Under the pieces are notes generated by a model. The model ran no database searches, was not told the DNA's origin, and was given only the letters and a program-made list of their open reading frames with translations. From NCBI GenBank assembly GCA_034439915.1, contig JAWXBI010000101.1, forward strand, positions 1 to 64,000: 64,000 nt of DNA, written 5' to 3'. A program made the position numbers and the translations under genes. Positions 24,723 to 33,751 of the stretch are shown piece after piece. The stretch comes from JADJLQ01 sp034439915 (GTDB lineage: Bacteria > Bacteroidota > Bacteroidia > Chitinophagales > Saprospiraceae). Within the stretch, counting starts at the first letter, position 1; each line of letters starts with the position of its first letter.

Positions 24723-26654
24723 GTGGACGAACAAAAGCCATATTCCATATTAAAAAAATATTGGGGGTACCAAACATTCCGGACCCGCCAGGAAAATATT
24801 ATTTTTTCCATTTTAGCGGGCAAAGACACCCTGGCCCTCTTGCCTACAGGCGCCGGTAAATCCTTGTGTTACCAGGTTCCTGCACTTTGTAATGAAGGTT
24901 TGTGCCTGGTTTTTTCCCCGTTGATTTCTTTGATGAATGACCAGGTACAGCACTTAAAACAGAAAAAGATTCCGGCAGAACTTATTCATTCCGGGCTGTC
25001 CCGTAAAGAAATTGATCGTATCCTGGACAATTGTTTTCATGGTGGCACCAAATTGCTTTATTTGTCACCAGAAAGATTGTTTTCACCCGCTGCCTGGGAG
25101 AGACTGATCCGTATGAAGATCAATTTAATCGCTGTAGATGAAGCCCATTGTATTAGCCAGTGGGGTTATGATTTCAGACCATCCTACCTTGAAATTGCCA
25201 GGATCAGGGAGTGGTTGCCGGATACCCCGGTGCTGGCATTGACTGCAACTGCCACACCGGAAGTAACCCGTGATATCCAGGAAAAATTATTATTCAGGGA
25301 AGAGAACATCATCAAATCCAGTTTCGCCAGGAATAATCTGGCTTATTTGGTATTGAAAGAAGAAGATAAATGGTCCAGAATGACAACCATTCTGCAAAAA
25401 GTCAGGGGCTGCGGTATTGTTTACGTTCGTAATCGGAAGACCGCAAAACTAGCACAGGAATACCTTAATCAAAACCAGATTAAGGCAACTTATTACCATG
25501 CAGGTTTAAGTCAGGATGAGCGGGTCGAACGCGAAAATCTTTGGAAAAACAATGAAGTTCAGGTAATCTGTGCTACCAATGCCTTTGGTATGGGTATTGA
25601 CAAACCCGATGTCCGGGTGGTAGTCCACCTCGATACTCCTGAAAGTATGGAAGCCTATTTTCAGGAGGCTGGTCGTGCCGGACGGGATGGAATGAAGTCT
25701 TATGCCGTATTATTGATCGGACCCGGGGATAAAAAAGCCATGATGGACCGGTTTGAAGCCAATTTCCCTTCGCTGGATTTTATCAAACAGGTATATCAAA
25801 CCCTTGCGGTGAACTATCAGATGGCCACCGGCAGTATATCCGAAGAGTCCTTTCCATTTGACCTGGTCACGTTCTGTGAGCTGTATAAGTTTTCTATCCT
25901 GCCTGCCATAGAAGCTTTGAAAGTGTTGGAGCACTCCGGTTTGATTGTTTTACATGACGGGGTTTACCAGCCATCGCTGCTGCAGGTTATAGCCGATAAA
26001 GAAACATTATACCGGTATCAGGTCAAACATGCAGAAGAAGATGCCTTGCTTAAAGCCATATTGAGGTCTTACGAGGGGGTGTTTTATCAGCCGGTCAAAA
26101 TCTCAGAATACCGAATTGCGAAAATGATGGAAATTCACGAGGATGATGTGGCGATGTTGTTTCAATCCCTGCATCAATCCGGTATAATCCGGTATCAATC
26201 CAAATCGGATCAGGCCAGGATTTTTTTTAAAGGCGAACGCCAAAAACAATCCGCTGTGCAGATCGACCAGGCCTGGTATTCTTTCAGAAAAAACAGGGCA
26301 AAAGTCCAACTTGAAAAAATCTGGTCTTATGCTGAATCCGATCAATGCCGCAGCCTCATCATGCAGGAATATTTTGGTGACCCGGATACAGAAGATTGCC
26401 GCATTTGTGATAACTGTTTAAAAAAATATAAGCTGGATGAAGATCAGGAGCTCGTTTATAAGGGAAAAATCCTGACCATGATCCAACAACGAACCACCTT
26501 GCCTTTGCAGGAATTGGTTTCATCCTTTTCAGTGCTTAGAAAAGACAAAATCATTGAACTGCTGGAGTTGCTGGAAGGCGAAAACCTGATCCATATGGAT
26601 CAACAAATGGTCATCCATCTTCAAACCCCTGATCGACGTCCGGTTGCGGATTAA
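24723..26654 (+). CDS. recQ: ATP-dependent DNA helicase RecQ
   Basis: 643-residue RecQ, a 3'-5' helicase in recombination and fork repair. Motifs: Q-motif region WGYQTFRTRQENII, Walker A TGAGKS (42-47), DEAH (139-142), SQWGYDFRP, ATATPEVTRDI, and motif VI QEAGRAGRDG. The RecQ-C zinc site is CRSLIMQEYFGDPDTEDC followed by CDNC. The C-terminal end (about 590-643) looks like a short winged-helix segment and there is no clear HRDC domain, unlike E. coli RecQ. The start is GTG at 24723, with no upstream alternative. Confidence 0.95.
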   Translation: MDEQKPYSILKKYWGYQTFRTRQENIIFSILAGKDTLALLPTGAGKSLCYQVPALCNEGLCLVFSPLISLMNDQVQHLKQKKIPAELIHSGLSRKEIDRILDNCFHGGTKLLYLSPERLFSPAAWERLIRMKINLIAVDEAHCISQWGYDFRPSYLEIARIREWLPDTPVLALTATATPEVTRDIQEKLLFREENIIKSSFARNNLAYLVLKEEDKWSRMTTILQKVRGCGIVYVRNRKTAKLAQEYLNQNQIKATYYHAGLSQDERVERENLWKNNEVQVICATNAFGMGIDKPDVRVVVHLDTPESMEAYFQEAGRAGRDGMKSYAVLLIGPGDKKAMMDRFEANFPSLDFIKQVYQTLAVNYQMATGSISEESFPFDLVTFCELYKFSILPAIEALKVLEHSGLIVLHDGVYQPSLLQVIADKETLYRYQVKHAEEDALLKAILRSYEGVFYQPVKISEYRIAKMMEIHEDDVAMLFQSLHQSGIIRYQSKSDQARIFFKGERQKQSAVQIDQAWYSFRKNRAKVQLEKIWSYAESDQCRSLIMQEYFGDPDTEDCRICDNCLKKYKLDEDQELVYKGKILTMIQQRTTLPLQELVSSFSVLRKDKIIELLELLEGENLIHMDQQMVIHLQTPDRRPVAD

Positions 26655-26670
26655 TTCCAACGGCATTGAC

Positions 26671-26678
26671 TACATTTG
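26671..26678 (+). promoter_or_regulatory. -7 box of the glycosyltransferase gene
   Basis: TACATTTG, 5 bases before the GTG at 26684. It argues for the GTG rather than the upstream TTG at 26666, which would lie inside the promoter. A TTG 24 bases upstream is a possible but over-distant -33 element. Confidence 0.5.
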
Positions 26679-26683
26679 AACGC

Positions 26684-27805
26684 GTGAAATCCATTTCGAT
26701 ATTTGTTTCCAATGACCTGGTCACTGATCAAAGGATGCAACGGTTTGCCGGTGCTTTGCACCATATGGGTTGGAAAGTAACACTTATCGGAAGGCTTAAA
26801 AAAAAATCCAAACCCCTGGCAAGATCTGATTATAAGGTACTCCGCGTAAATACAATATTTGAGCAAGGTCTTTTATTTTATGGGGTGATCAACCTTGTAT
26901 TTTTTGTAAGGGCATTGTTTTCCGGCTCCAGCGTATTATACTCAGTAGATCTGGATACATTGCCGGCTGTCAGGTTGGCAGCCTATCTCCGGAACAAAAC
27001 TTTGGTATGGGATTGTCACGAAATCTTTCCTTATATGCCTGAACTCTATGCCAGGCCGTTTAAGCAGCATATTTGGAAAACCATTGAAAAAATAGCTGTT
27101 CCCGGATTAAAACATGTCCTTACGGTCACCACCGGTGTTGCACGATATCTGAATGAAAGTTATGGCATAGTCCCGTCGATAGTACACAACTATCCTTATA
27201 CCATAAAAGCGTATTCCACGCTTGATGATAAAATAAAATCAGAAATGGTTTTATTTCAGGGAGCCATTAATGAAGGAAGGTGCCTGGATGTCCTTATCCG
27301 TTCTATTCAATATGTAAATCCTCCGATGAAGTTGATCATAGCCGGTGACGGACCTTTAAAAAATGAGCTGGAGTTTTTGTCTGTATCTATGGGCTTGTCT
27401 CATCGGATTAAATTTACCGGTGAACTGCACCCGGATGAATTGAAAAAGCTGACGGATCAGGCCAGGATAGGCATTAGTTTATTGAATGCTGAACACCGCA
27501 ATTCATGGATTTCATTAGCCAATAAAAACCTGGACTATATCATGGCAGTGCTACCTGCGATTACAGTTGATTTTCCGGAATACAGGGCTATCAACCGACG
27601 ATGGCAGGTCGCGACGTTGTTGACGGATACCCACGAACAAACCATATCGGCTGCTATAAATCAACTGTATGCGGACCAGGAATTATATTCAAAACGGATG
27701 CAAAATTGTCTGGAGGCACGCAAAGAATTGTGTTGGGAAAAAGAGGTCGGAGTATTTCAGAAATTTATGGAACAGTTACCGGTCCAGATGGATGGTCCCT
27801 TTTAA
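26684..27805 (+). CDS. GT4-like glycosyltransferase
   Basis: About 373 residues with the GT-B two-lobe pattern: an N-terminal lobe with ISIFVSNDLVTDQRMQRFA and HHMGWKVTLIG, and a C-terminal lobe with MKLIIAGDGPLKNELEFL, HRIKFTGELHPDELKKLT and ISLLNAEHRNSWISLANKNL. Family 4 retaining enzymes transfer sugars to polysaccharide or lipid acceptors; the acceptor here cannot be told. The start is taken as GTG 26684, just after a -7 box. There is no surrounding polysaccharide locus. The 3' end overlaps the convergent phzF gene by 30 bases. Confidence 0.82.
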   Translation: MKSISIFVSNDLVTDQRMQRFAGALHHMGWKVTLIGRLKKKSKPLARSDYKVLRVNTIFEQGLLFYGVINLVFFVRALFSGSSVLYSVDLDTLPAVRLAAYLRNKTLVWDCHEIFPYMPELYARPFKQHIWKTIEKIAVPGLKHVLTVTTGVARYLNESYGIVPSIVHNYPYTIKAYSTLDDKIKSEMVLFQGAINEGRCLDVLIRSIQYVNPPMKLIIAGDGPLKNELEFLSVSMGLSHRIKFTGELHPDELKKLTDQARIGISLLNAEHRNSWISLANKNLDYIMAVLPAITVDFPEYRAINRRWQVATLLTDTHEQTISAAINQLYADQELYSKRMQNCLEARKELCWEKEVGVFQKFMEQLPVQMDGPF

Positions 27806-28570
27806 AAACAAACGGGCATAACCCCCGATTTTGACCCGGTCGCCTTCCAGGGAACAAAATAATGTACCTCCTCGTGCAGAAATCTGACGGGCTGTGAAGG
27901 ACAGTTTATTTAATCGCTCAGCCCAAAACGGAGTCAAGGTAGTATGTGCACTGCCGGTAACCGGGTCTTCATCTATCCCGCTCTGAGGAAAAAAACACCT
28001 TGATACGAAATCGCAGGAATCTCCTGGGGCAGTAACGATCAACCCACGTGAAGGTAATTGGGCGATCAGATGAAGGTCGGGCTTGAGGGCCGCCAATTGT
28101 TTTTCCGATTCCATGAGGACGAGATAATCGGATTTACCAACATAACACACCTGAACGGGAAGACCCAAAGCCTCCGTAATGATAGCAGGACAATCAACCG
28201 GAACTAAATTGTCTTTAGGAAAATCCAACGTCAATAATTCATCCTTTCTTGAAACATACAATGGTCCGCTGCGCGAATCAAAACAAATGGATTGTTTCTC
28301 ATAATTTCTTTTAAAAAACAATACATACGCACTGGCGAGCGTGGCATGTCCGCACAAGTCCACTTCGACCGTAGGAGTAAACCAACGTATCTTAAAGTGA
28401 TCACCCTGGGTCCAGACATAGGCAGTTTCGGCCAGATTGTTTTCAGCGGCAATAGATTGCAAAATATCATCCGGCAACTCATCTTCCATCAGACAAACAG
28501 CAGCAGGGTTGCCATGAAAAACCTGGTCTGTAAAAGCGTCAACCTGAAAAACAGGAATAATAATCATCAT
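27776..28570 (-). CDS. PhzF-family isomerase-like protein
   Basis: 264 residues of the diaminopimelate-epimerase-like PhzF fold: FQVDAFTDQVFHGNPAAVCL near the N-terminus, ENNLAETAYVW with the conserved catalytic Glu, IRWFTPTVEVDLCGHATLAS, and IDEDPVTGSAHTTLTPFWAE. PhzF isomerises trans-2,3-dihydro-3-hydroxyanthranilate in phenazine synthesis, but most bacterial homologues lie outside phenazine loci and their substrate is unknown; no phz genes are here. It shares an ATGA overlap with the upstream PLP decarboxylase, suggesting they act in one pathway. Confidence 0.92.
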   Translation of the reverse strand: MMIIIPVFQVDAFTDQVFHGNPAAVCLMEDELPDDILQSIAAENNLAETAYVWTQGDHFKIRWFTPTVEVDLCGHATLASAYVLFFKRNYEKQSICFDSRSGPLYVSRKDELLTLDFPKDNLVPVDCPAIITEALGLPVQVCYVGKSDYLVLMESEKQLAALKPDLHLIAQLPSRGLIVTAPGDSCDFVSRCFFPQSGIDEDPVTGSAHTTLTPFWAERLNKLSFTARQISARGGTLFCSLEGDRVKIGGYARLFLKGTIHLDR

Positions 28571-29991
28571 GAAATTAAATACTTGAGAGAAATGATATGG
28601 TGCGCAAGTTTTTTTAAATGGGCGAGGGTAGTGTGCGGGTTCATTAATGCGGTCCTGAAATAATATGAACCCTGGATGGTGGTTTGGACTATGTAATAAT
28701 TACCTTCCAAAACCAGGTGCTCCCTGATCTTTGCATTGAGCTGATCGATTTGTTCAACCGGTACATCATCCGGCACATAACGAAAGCATACAATATTGGA
28801 TTGAGGAGGGCAGGCTATTTTAAAAACACCGGTTTGAATCAGGTAATCTGAAAAATCCTGCGCCAGCTGGTATTGTTGTTCCACGTTGGCCCCGAGAGCT
28901 TTTTCTCCCAATTGATGTAATAAGGTATACGCTTTTAATACCATCATCGTTTTGGTACATTCGAAAGTCCTTTTACCTACCTGAAACCATTCGTCGGTCG
29001 GTTCATAAAACAGATATTGAGCTCCCTGGGCAAAGGTATGATAGGAGTCCTGAATGGATTTAAATACCAGGGAGGTACACAAGATCGAGCATTGTAATAA
29101 TTTATGAAAATCAATCGTAATGGAATCAGCCTGGGATGAGCCCTGGAGCAAGACCCGGTGGTGTTCACTGAATACAACAGCACCTCCATGGGCCCCGTCA
29201 ATATGCAGCCAGATATTATGTTTTTTGCAGAACTCACCAATGGGTACCAAAGCATCATAGGATCCGGTGGCTGTACTCCCGGAATTGGCTACAAATGCAA
29301 ATACCTCTTGTCCCCGCTCCACCGCAGCTTGATAACAAGCTTCCATCTGATCGATATCTGTTTGGAATTTATTGTTTACCGGCAACAGAATCATGCCACG
29401 TTGTCCGAGCCCCATAATTTTCGCGGCACGGGAAATACAATAATGTGATTCACTGGAAACCATTACTGCCAGGTCAGGAGCCTGGTAATACCCTTCCTCC
29501 CAATATTTTCCTTTGGAATATCTTTCGCGCGCTGCCAGCAATGCGGTCAGATTGGCAAGGGATCCACCGGATGTAAATATCCCTCCTGCCTGATGGTCCC
29601 ATCCCATCAAGCGGCCAATCCTTTCGCAGATGGCCTTTTCCATGGCTACGGACACCTGCCCCATTTCATACACGGCCATTCCGTTGTTGAGGAGGGAGGC
29701 CACCATATCACTCAATAAGCTCAAAGGATGTGCAGTCGCCACCTGGTGCCCGACGTAACCCGGGTGATGCAAATGAGTAGAATTTTCAATGATTTTACTA
29801 AACAGATCCCGGAGCGATAGGGTAGGATTGTTAAGTTCTGAATTCCAGGTTTGAAAAGATTCTTCCGGATTAATCACTTTTAATACCGGAATGGATTCAT
29901 GTTGACAGGCATCAAAATAACGGTCAATGACTGCAATCAATTCATGGGCATGTTGTTGGAATTCGGAGAATTCGTTGGAGGAACCAGGCAA
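28567..29991 (-). CDS. Group II PLP-dependent decarboxylase
   Basis: 474 residues resembling aromatic-L-amino-acid / glutamate / diaminobutyrate decarboxylases. Visible are FTSGGSLANLTALLAAR, the substrate-pocket HIDGAHGGAVVFSEH, and the PLP lysine in TIDFHKLLQ. The exact amino acid decarboxylated is not predictable. The start is TTG at 29991: a stop lies two codons upstream and no ATG occurs before the conserved region. It is sandwiched between a small acidic protein (17 bases upstream) and phzF (4-base overlap), forming a likely three-gene operon. A second, distinct member of the family is cut by the right window edge. Confidence 0.88.
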   Translation of the reverse strand: MPGSSNEFSEFQQHAHELIAVIDRYFDACQHESIPVLKVINPEESFQTWNSELNNPTLSLRDLFSKIIENSTHLHHPGYVGHQVATAHPLSLLSDMVASLLNNGMAVYEMGQVSVAMEKAICERIGRLMGWDHQAGGIFTSGGSLANLTALLAARERYSKGKYWEEGYYQAPDLAVMVSSESHYCISRAAKIMGLGQRGMILLPVNNKFQTDIDQMEACYQAAVERGQEVFAFVANSGSTATGSYDALVPIGEFCKKHNIWLHIDGAHGGAVVFSEHHRVLLQGSSQADSITIDFHKLLQCSILCTSLVFKSIQDSYHTFAQGAQYLFYEPTDEWFQVGKRTFECTKTMMVLKAYTLLHQLGEKALGANVEQQYQLAQDFSDYLIQTGVFKIACPPQSNIVCFRYVPDDVPVEQIDQLNAKIREHLVLEGNYYIVQTTIQGSYYFRTALMNPHTTLAHLKKLAHHIISLKYLIS

Positions 29992-30008
29992 TCTAGGTCA
30001 AGATTGTA

Positions 30009-30401
30009 TTAATAGTTGTCATCATCCGGGAACGAGCTTTCAACATTTTCGATATCGTCCAGGGATACGTCGCCGGCAGTTTCTTCGATGTCCCCTTCGC
30101 TTTCAAAGATATCTTCTTCGTCGGCGGCAGGTATTTCGACTTCGGCCTCAGGGTCCAGTTCAGCAATATCTTTGACCGGTTTTGATTTTTTCTCAACCAT
30201 TCTGATCAGATAATAGATATCATTTGTTTCAAACGGAATGGCAGAAACTCGTTTGCCGTCCCGGTCAAAAAAAGAAATCATAGCATCAGCGAATCCTACA
30301 GGGTAAGCTGCATGCAGTGATTTGGCGAGCTCAGGGGACAGGTTTTCATAGTCCTTTACAACTCTTTTCTTATTTACCTTAGTTTCTTCTTTCTTCTTCA
30401 T
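30009..30401 (-). CDS. Conserved-looking small protein with acidic tail
   Basis: 130 residues: a Lys-rich start (MKKKEETKVNKKRVVKDY), a core of about 60 residues (SPELAKSLHAAYPVGFADAM, ISFFDRDGKRVSAIPFETND), and a C-terminal tail of about 55 residues very rich in Asp and Glu. I recognise no domain with confidence. The strongly acidic tail suggests binding to a basic partner or nucleic-acid mimicry, which is inference. It leads the operon with the PLP decarboxylase. A -7 box (TAAATTTG, 30465-30458) lies 56 bases upstream. Confidence 0.7.
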   Translation of the reverse strand: MKKKEETKVNKKRVVKDYENLSPELAKSLHAAYPVGFADAMISFFDRDGKRVSAIPFETNDIYYLIRMVEKKSKPVKDIAELDPEAEVEIPAADEEDIFESEGDIEETAGDVSLDDIENVESSFPDDDNY

Positions 30402-30457
30402 AAAAGTATCTATTAAGACCCGGATTGATGATAAATGGTTATCCTGTAGATATGCGA

Positions 30458-30465
30458 CAAATTTA
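30458..30465 (-). promoter_or_regulatory. -7 box of the acidic protein/decarboxylase/phzF operon
   Basis: TAAATTTG on the minus strand, 56 bases before the ATG at 30401. It matches TAnnTTTG. Confidence 0.35.
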
Positions 30466-30564
30466 TATGGAGTTCTGTTTTATTACCAATTTAATATCAA
30501 TATATTTTTGAAAAAAATTCAGCTTCTTGCTACGTTAAAAATGCGGGTTTGTAAGGATTAGGGT

Positions 30565-30572
30565 TATTTTTG
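30565..30572 (+). promoter_or_regulatory. -7 box of the MATE gene
   Basis: TATTTTTG, 11 bases before the GTG at 30584. It supports that GTG as the true start. Confidence 0.45.
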
Positions 30573-30583
30573 CCAACCGCACT

Positions 30584-31921
30584 GTGAATTTAAGTAGTTC
30601 CTATCGTAATATTTTCAAGATTTCAGCACCCATTATGATAGGCGGTGCTTCACAAAATATTATCGCTCTCACAGATAGTTTGTTTTTGTACCATTATGAT
30701 CAGCTGATGTTTGCCGCGATGGGCTTTGTGGGGGTCTATTATCTGATCATTGCAGCAATTGGATATGGGTTTTCGCGCGGTGGACAGATTTTTATTGCGC
30801 GCAGAATGGGAGAAAAAAACAGAATGGCCATTGGGCAGGTGACCCATACCATGATCTTTTTTGAATTGCTGATCGCTTTGATCATGTTTCTGCTCATGCA
30901 GTATGGCAGTGAAGCCCTCTTCAGAATGCTGGCCAAATCGGATACGATTATCCAACATAGCCTCGAATACATCAAATACAGGTCCTGGGGCGTGTTTTTT
31001 AGCTATTTGGGAGTTGCCTATGTGGCGCTTTATGCCGGTGTAGCCCGTACTTCTATTATCGGATACCAGACCCTGGTGCTGATATTGATAAACCTCATCC
31101 TGAATTACGGATTTATATTTGGTCACTTTGGATTGCCAGCCATGGGCATTGGTGGGGCAGGCCTGGCCAGTACCCTCGCTGAAATCATCGCCGTGGGCAT
31201 ATTTACCGTTTACATTTTTTTTGATAATAAGAAAAACCCTTACCATATATTTCAGTTTCATCCCATAATTTGGAAAACGATTCATCAAATAATTAAGGTT
31301 TCCGTGCCATTTATTATTCAATCCATCGTTGGCCTGGGATCCTGGTTTTTGTTGTTTTCATGGATTGAAAATATGGGGGAGCGGGAACTGGCTATTTCTA
31401 ATCTTGGTCGAATAGCTTATTTGATACTCAGCGTACCCATCTGGGGGTATGCCGCCGGCATTCAAACCCTGGTGAGTGGCTATATAGGCAAGAGTAAATC
31501 GAGGGCCGTAATACCCATCATCTGGAAAACAGCCAAACTTTCCCTGTTGACGACCTGTATGCTCGCGGTTCCTTTCCTGATTTTACCGGAAATCTTATTG
31601 TATCCGCTATTGGGGGCTGAAGACATGAATCTAGTTTACGATGCCAAGCCGGTATTTGCAGTGATCATTGTATTGTTGGCGATGTTTTCGGTAGCTACCA
31701 TTTTTTTTAATGGGCTCAGTGGGACAGGGGCTTCGTTTCAGGGATTAAATATTCAGATCTTGTGCACGGTAATTTATATGCTGAGTGCTTTTTATATCAT
31801 CAAAGTAAAAGAGATGGGCCTGATCTGGGCCTGGGCATCCGAAAGCATTTACTGGTTATTGATATTTATTACCTCGATCTATGCGCTCAATGGTGGAAAA
31901 TGGAGGGGAATATTTGAATAA
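30584..31921 (+). CDS. MATE-family efflux transporter
   Basis: 445 residues with about 12 membrane helices in two homologous halves. The start, SYRNIFKISAPIMIGGASQN followed by DSLFL, and the second half beginning IKVSVPFIIQSIVGLGSWF are characteristic of MATE Na+/H+-driven multidrug exporters. Substrate unknown. GTG start; the -7 box leaves a 5' UTR of about ten bases or less. purM follows 31 bases downstream on the same strand and may be co-transcribed. Confidence 0.92.
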   Translation: MNLSSSYRNIFKISAPIMIGGASQNIIALTDSLFLYHYDQLMFAAMGFVGVYYLIIAAIGYGFSRGGQIFIARRMGEKNRMAIGQVTHTMIFFELLIALIMFLLMQYGSEALFRMLAKSDTIIQHSLEYIKYRSWGVFFSYLGVAYVALYAGVARTSIIGYQTLVLILINLILNYGFIFGHFGLPAMGIGGAGLASTLAEIIAVGIFTVYIFFDNKKNPYHIFQFHPIIWKTIHQIIKVSVPFIIQSIVGLGSWFLLFSWIENMGERELAISNLGRIAYLILSVPIWGYAAGIQTLVSGYIGKSKSRAVIPIIWKTAKLSLLTTCMLAVPFLILPEILLYPLLGAEDMNLVYDAKPVFAVIIVLLAMFSVATIFFNGLSGTGASFQGLNIQILCTVIYMLSAFYIIKVKEMGLIWAWASESIYWLLIFITSIYALNGGKWRGIFE

Positions 31922-31952
31922 AAATCAATGATTATATCTGAACTGAACAGGA

Positions 31953-33134
31953 ATGGAAGACTCATCAAAATACGAATCCAGAGGGGTATCCAGCGATAAA
32001 AAAGAGGTACACCAGGCTATCCGGAAGCTGGATCAGGGTTTGTTTGCCAATACATTTTGCAAAATACTGGCCGACCCTTTTTCTGTTGATCCGGAAACCA
32101 TCATGATGTTGCATGCTGATACTGCCGGGACAAAAACCATTTTAGCCTATCTCTACTGGAAAGAAACCGGTGACCTCAATATATGGAAAGGAATTGCACA
32201 AGACGCTCTGGTGATGAACCTGGACGATATGGCTTGTAGTGCACCTGTCAATCAGTTTGTAATTTCCAATACCATACTGCGGAATAAAAAATTAATTCCG
32301 GGACAGGTCCTCGAAGCAATAATAGACGGTACCATGGAATTTGCTAATACGCTGAAAGCTTACGGCATCGTTCTCCACCATGCAGGGGGAGAGACCGCTG
32401 ATGTCGGTGATGTGGTGCGTACCCTTGATGTTGGATTTACTGCCTATAGTTCGCTTAAAAAGTCTTCCGTTTTTGAAATTAATATTCAACCCGGTGACCT
32501 GGTATTGGGTATAGGTTCTTCCGGGCAATCTGTATATGAAACGGATTACAACAGTGGGATTGCATGCAATGGACTTACCAGTGCAAGACATGACCTGCTT
32601 TCCAATTATTACCGGCAACATTTTCCGGAGACCTTTGATACCGGTATTGATCCGGCGTTGGTGTATTCGGGGACCGCTCGAATGACTGATCCCGTAAAAC
32701 TTGAAAACAACCTCCATACCACCATTGGACAGATGCTGCTTTCCCCCACCCGTACCTTTTTGCCTTTACTTTATCCTATGCTAAAAGGCGATACTCAAGG
32801 ATTACATGGTATTATACATTGTACAGGAGGTGCTCATTCTAAAGTATTAAAATTTGCAAAAGGGGTAAGGATTGTCAAAAACAATTTGCCAACTCCTCCT
32901 TTAATTTTTGATTTAATCGGAAAATCCAGCGGGGCTTCTTTATCCGAGATGTACAACGTTTATAATATGGGTACCCGCCTCGAGATTTATGGTACGGAAA
33001 CCTGTCTGAGTGGTATTCAAATACTTGCCAATAGCCTGGGATTGCCCAATCGTATAATCGGAAGAGTAGATTCTTCCCCGGATACAGAAGTGGTCATGGA
33101 ATATGAAGACCAGACCTGGACCTATTCAAAATAG
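31953..33134 (+). CDS. purM: Phosphoribosylformylglycinamidine cyclo-ligase (AIR synthetase)
   Basis: 393 residues matching the Bacteroidota form of PurM, which closes FGAM to aminoimidazole ribonucleotide using ATP in purine synthesis. Motifs: YESRGVSSDKKEVHQAI at the start, MLHADTAGTKTILAYLYWKE, GIAQDALVMNLDD, HHAGGETADVGDVVRT, GSSGQSVYETDYNSG and IIHCTGGAHSKVLKF. No other pur gene is adjacent. The first codons (MEDSSK) are a normal start. Confidence 0.93.
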   Translation: MEDSSKYESRGVSSDKKEVHQAIRKLDQGLFANTFCKILADPFSVDPETIMMLHADTAGTKTILAYLYWKETGDLNIWKGIAQDALVMNLDDMACSAPVNQFVISNTILRNKKLIPGQVLEAIIDGTMEFANTLKAYGIVLHHAGGETADVGDVVRTLDVGFTAYSSLKKSSVFEINIQPGDLVLGIGSSGQSVYETDYNSGIACNGLTSARHDLLSNYYRQHFPETFDTGIDPALVYSGTARMTDPVKLENNLHTTIGQMLLSPTRTFLPLLYPMLKGDTQGLHGIIHCTGGAHSKVLKFAKGVRIVKNNLPTPPLIFDLIGKSSGASLSEMYNVYNMGTRLEIYGTETCLSGIQILANSLGLPNRIIGRVDSSPDTEVVMEYEDQTWTYSK

Positions 33135-33153
33135 TTTATTTTGTCGCTGAGGA

Positions 33154-33585
33154 TCAGGCTTTAGGAGCCTCTGCTGCAGGTGCAGGATCCGCTGGTGGAG
33201 TTGTTGCTGGTGTTTCAGGTAGCGGATCTTCTTTAGACCAAAGGTCGTCCGCTTTATCTTTAGCTTTATCCCAGAGATCTTCTGCTTTATCGGCTACTTT
33301 TTCACCCAATTCTTTAGCATCTTCTGCCAGGTCACCTGCTTTATCTACCGCTTTATCCCACAGGTCATCTGCCTTATCCGCTACTTTAGACCCGAATTCT
33401 TTGGCGTCATGGGCAAAATCGGCTGCCTTGGCTTTAGCGGAATCGAGGGCCGCTTTTACTTTGGGGTCTTCCATAAAATCCTCCGCCTTATCCTTAGCGG
33501 CTTCAAGAGCGACTTCTGCTTTGTCGACAATTTCTTCTCCGACTTTCTTGGCTTTGCCAAAAAGATTGTTTAAAAAATTTTTCAT
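33154..33585 (-). CDS. Amphipathic helix-repeat (LEA/apolipoprotein-like) protein
   Basis: 143 residues, rich in Ala, Lys, Asp and Glu, with no signal peptide or cysteine. After MKNFLNNLFGKAKKVGEEI the protein is an almost continuous amphipathic helix containing an obvious 29-residue repeat: AKEFGSKVADKADDLWDKA (61-) and AKELGEKVADKAEDLWDKA (90-), each ending DKA-[GD]-DL. The last 25 residues are Pro/Ala/Thr-rich and probably disordered. Such proteins resemble group 3 LEA proteins and are often stress-related or membrane-surface binding; that is inference. Single gene, convergent with purM. Confidence 0.78.
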   Translation of the reverse strand: MKNFLNNLFGKAKKVGEEIVDKAEVALEAAKDKAEDFMEDPKVKAALDSAKAKAADFAHDAKEFGSKVADKADDLWDKAVDKAGDLAEDAKELGEKVADKAEDLWDKAKDKADDLWSKEDPLPETPATTPPADPAPAAEAPKA

Positions 33586-33751
33586 ATATAGATTAGTTTA
33601 ATATCGATTTCAAACAAAGATAGCGCTAAGATTAGTTATTTTGTGCAACGATTTTAAGTGGATGAAGACCTGTTGGGCCAGGTTATTTTTATCGAAATCG
33701 AAGTGCTGTCCGTTTTATCATTTTCCCTAAATCTCCCTAAAAGAAATACCT

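Noticed and set aside
26666..26683. TTG start for the glycosyltransferase
   Set aside because: Contains the -7 box TACATTTG; GTG at 26684 lies just after it.
27776..28570. Part of a phenazine biosynthesis cluster
   Set aside because: No phzA, B, C, D, E or G genes are nearby; PhzF homologues are common outside phenazine loci.
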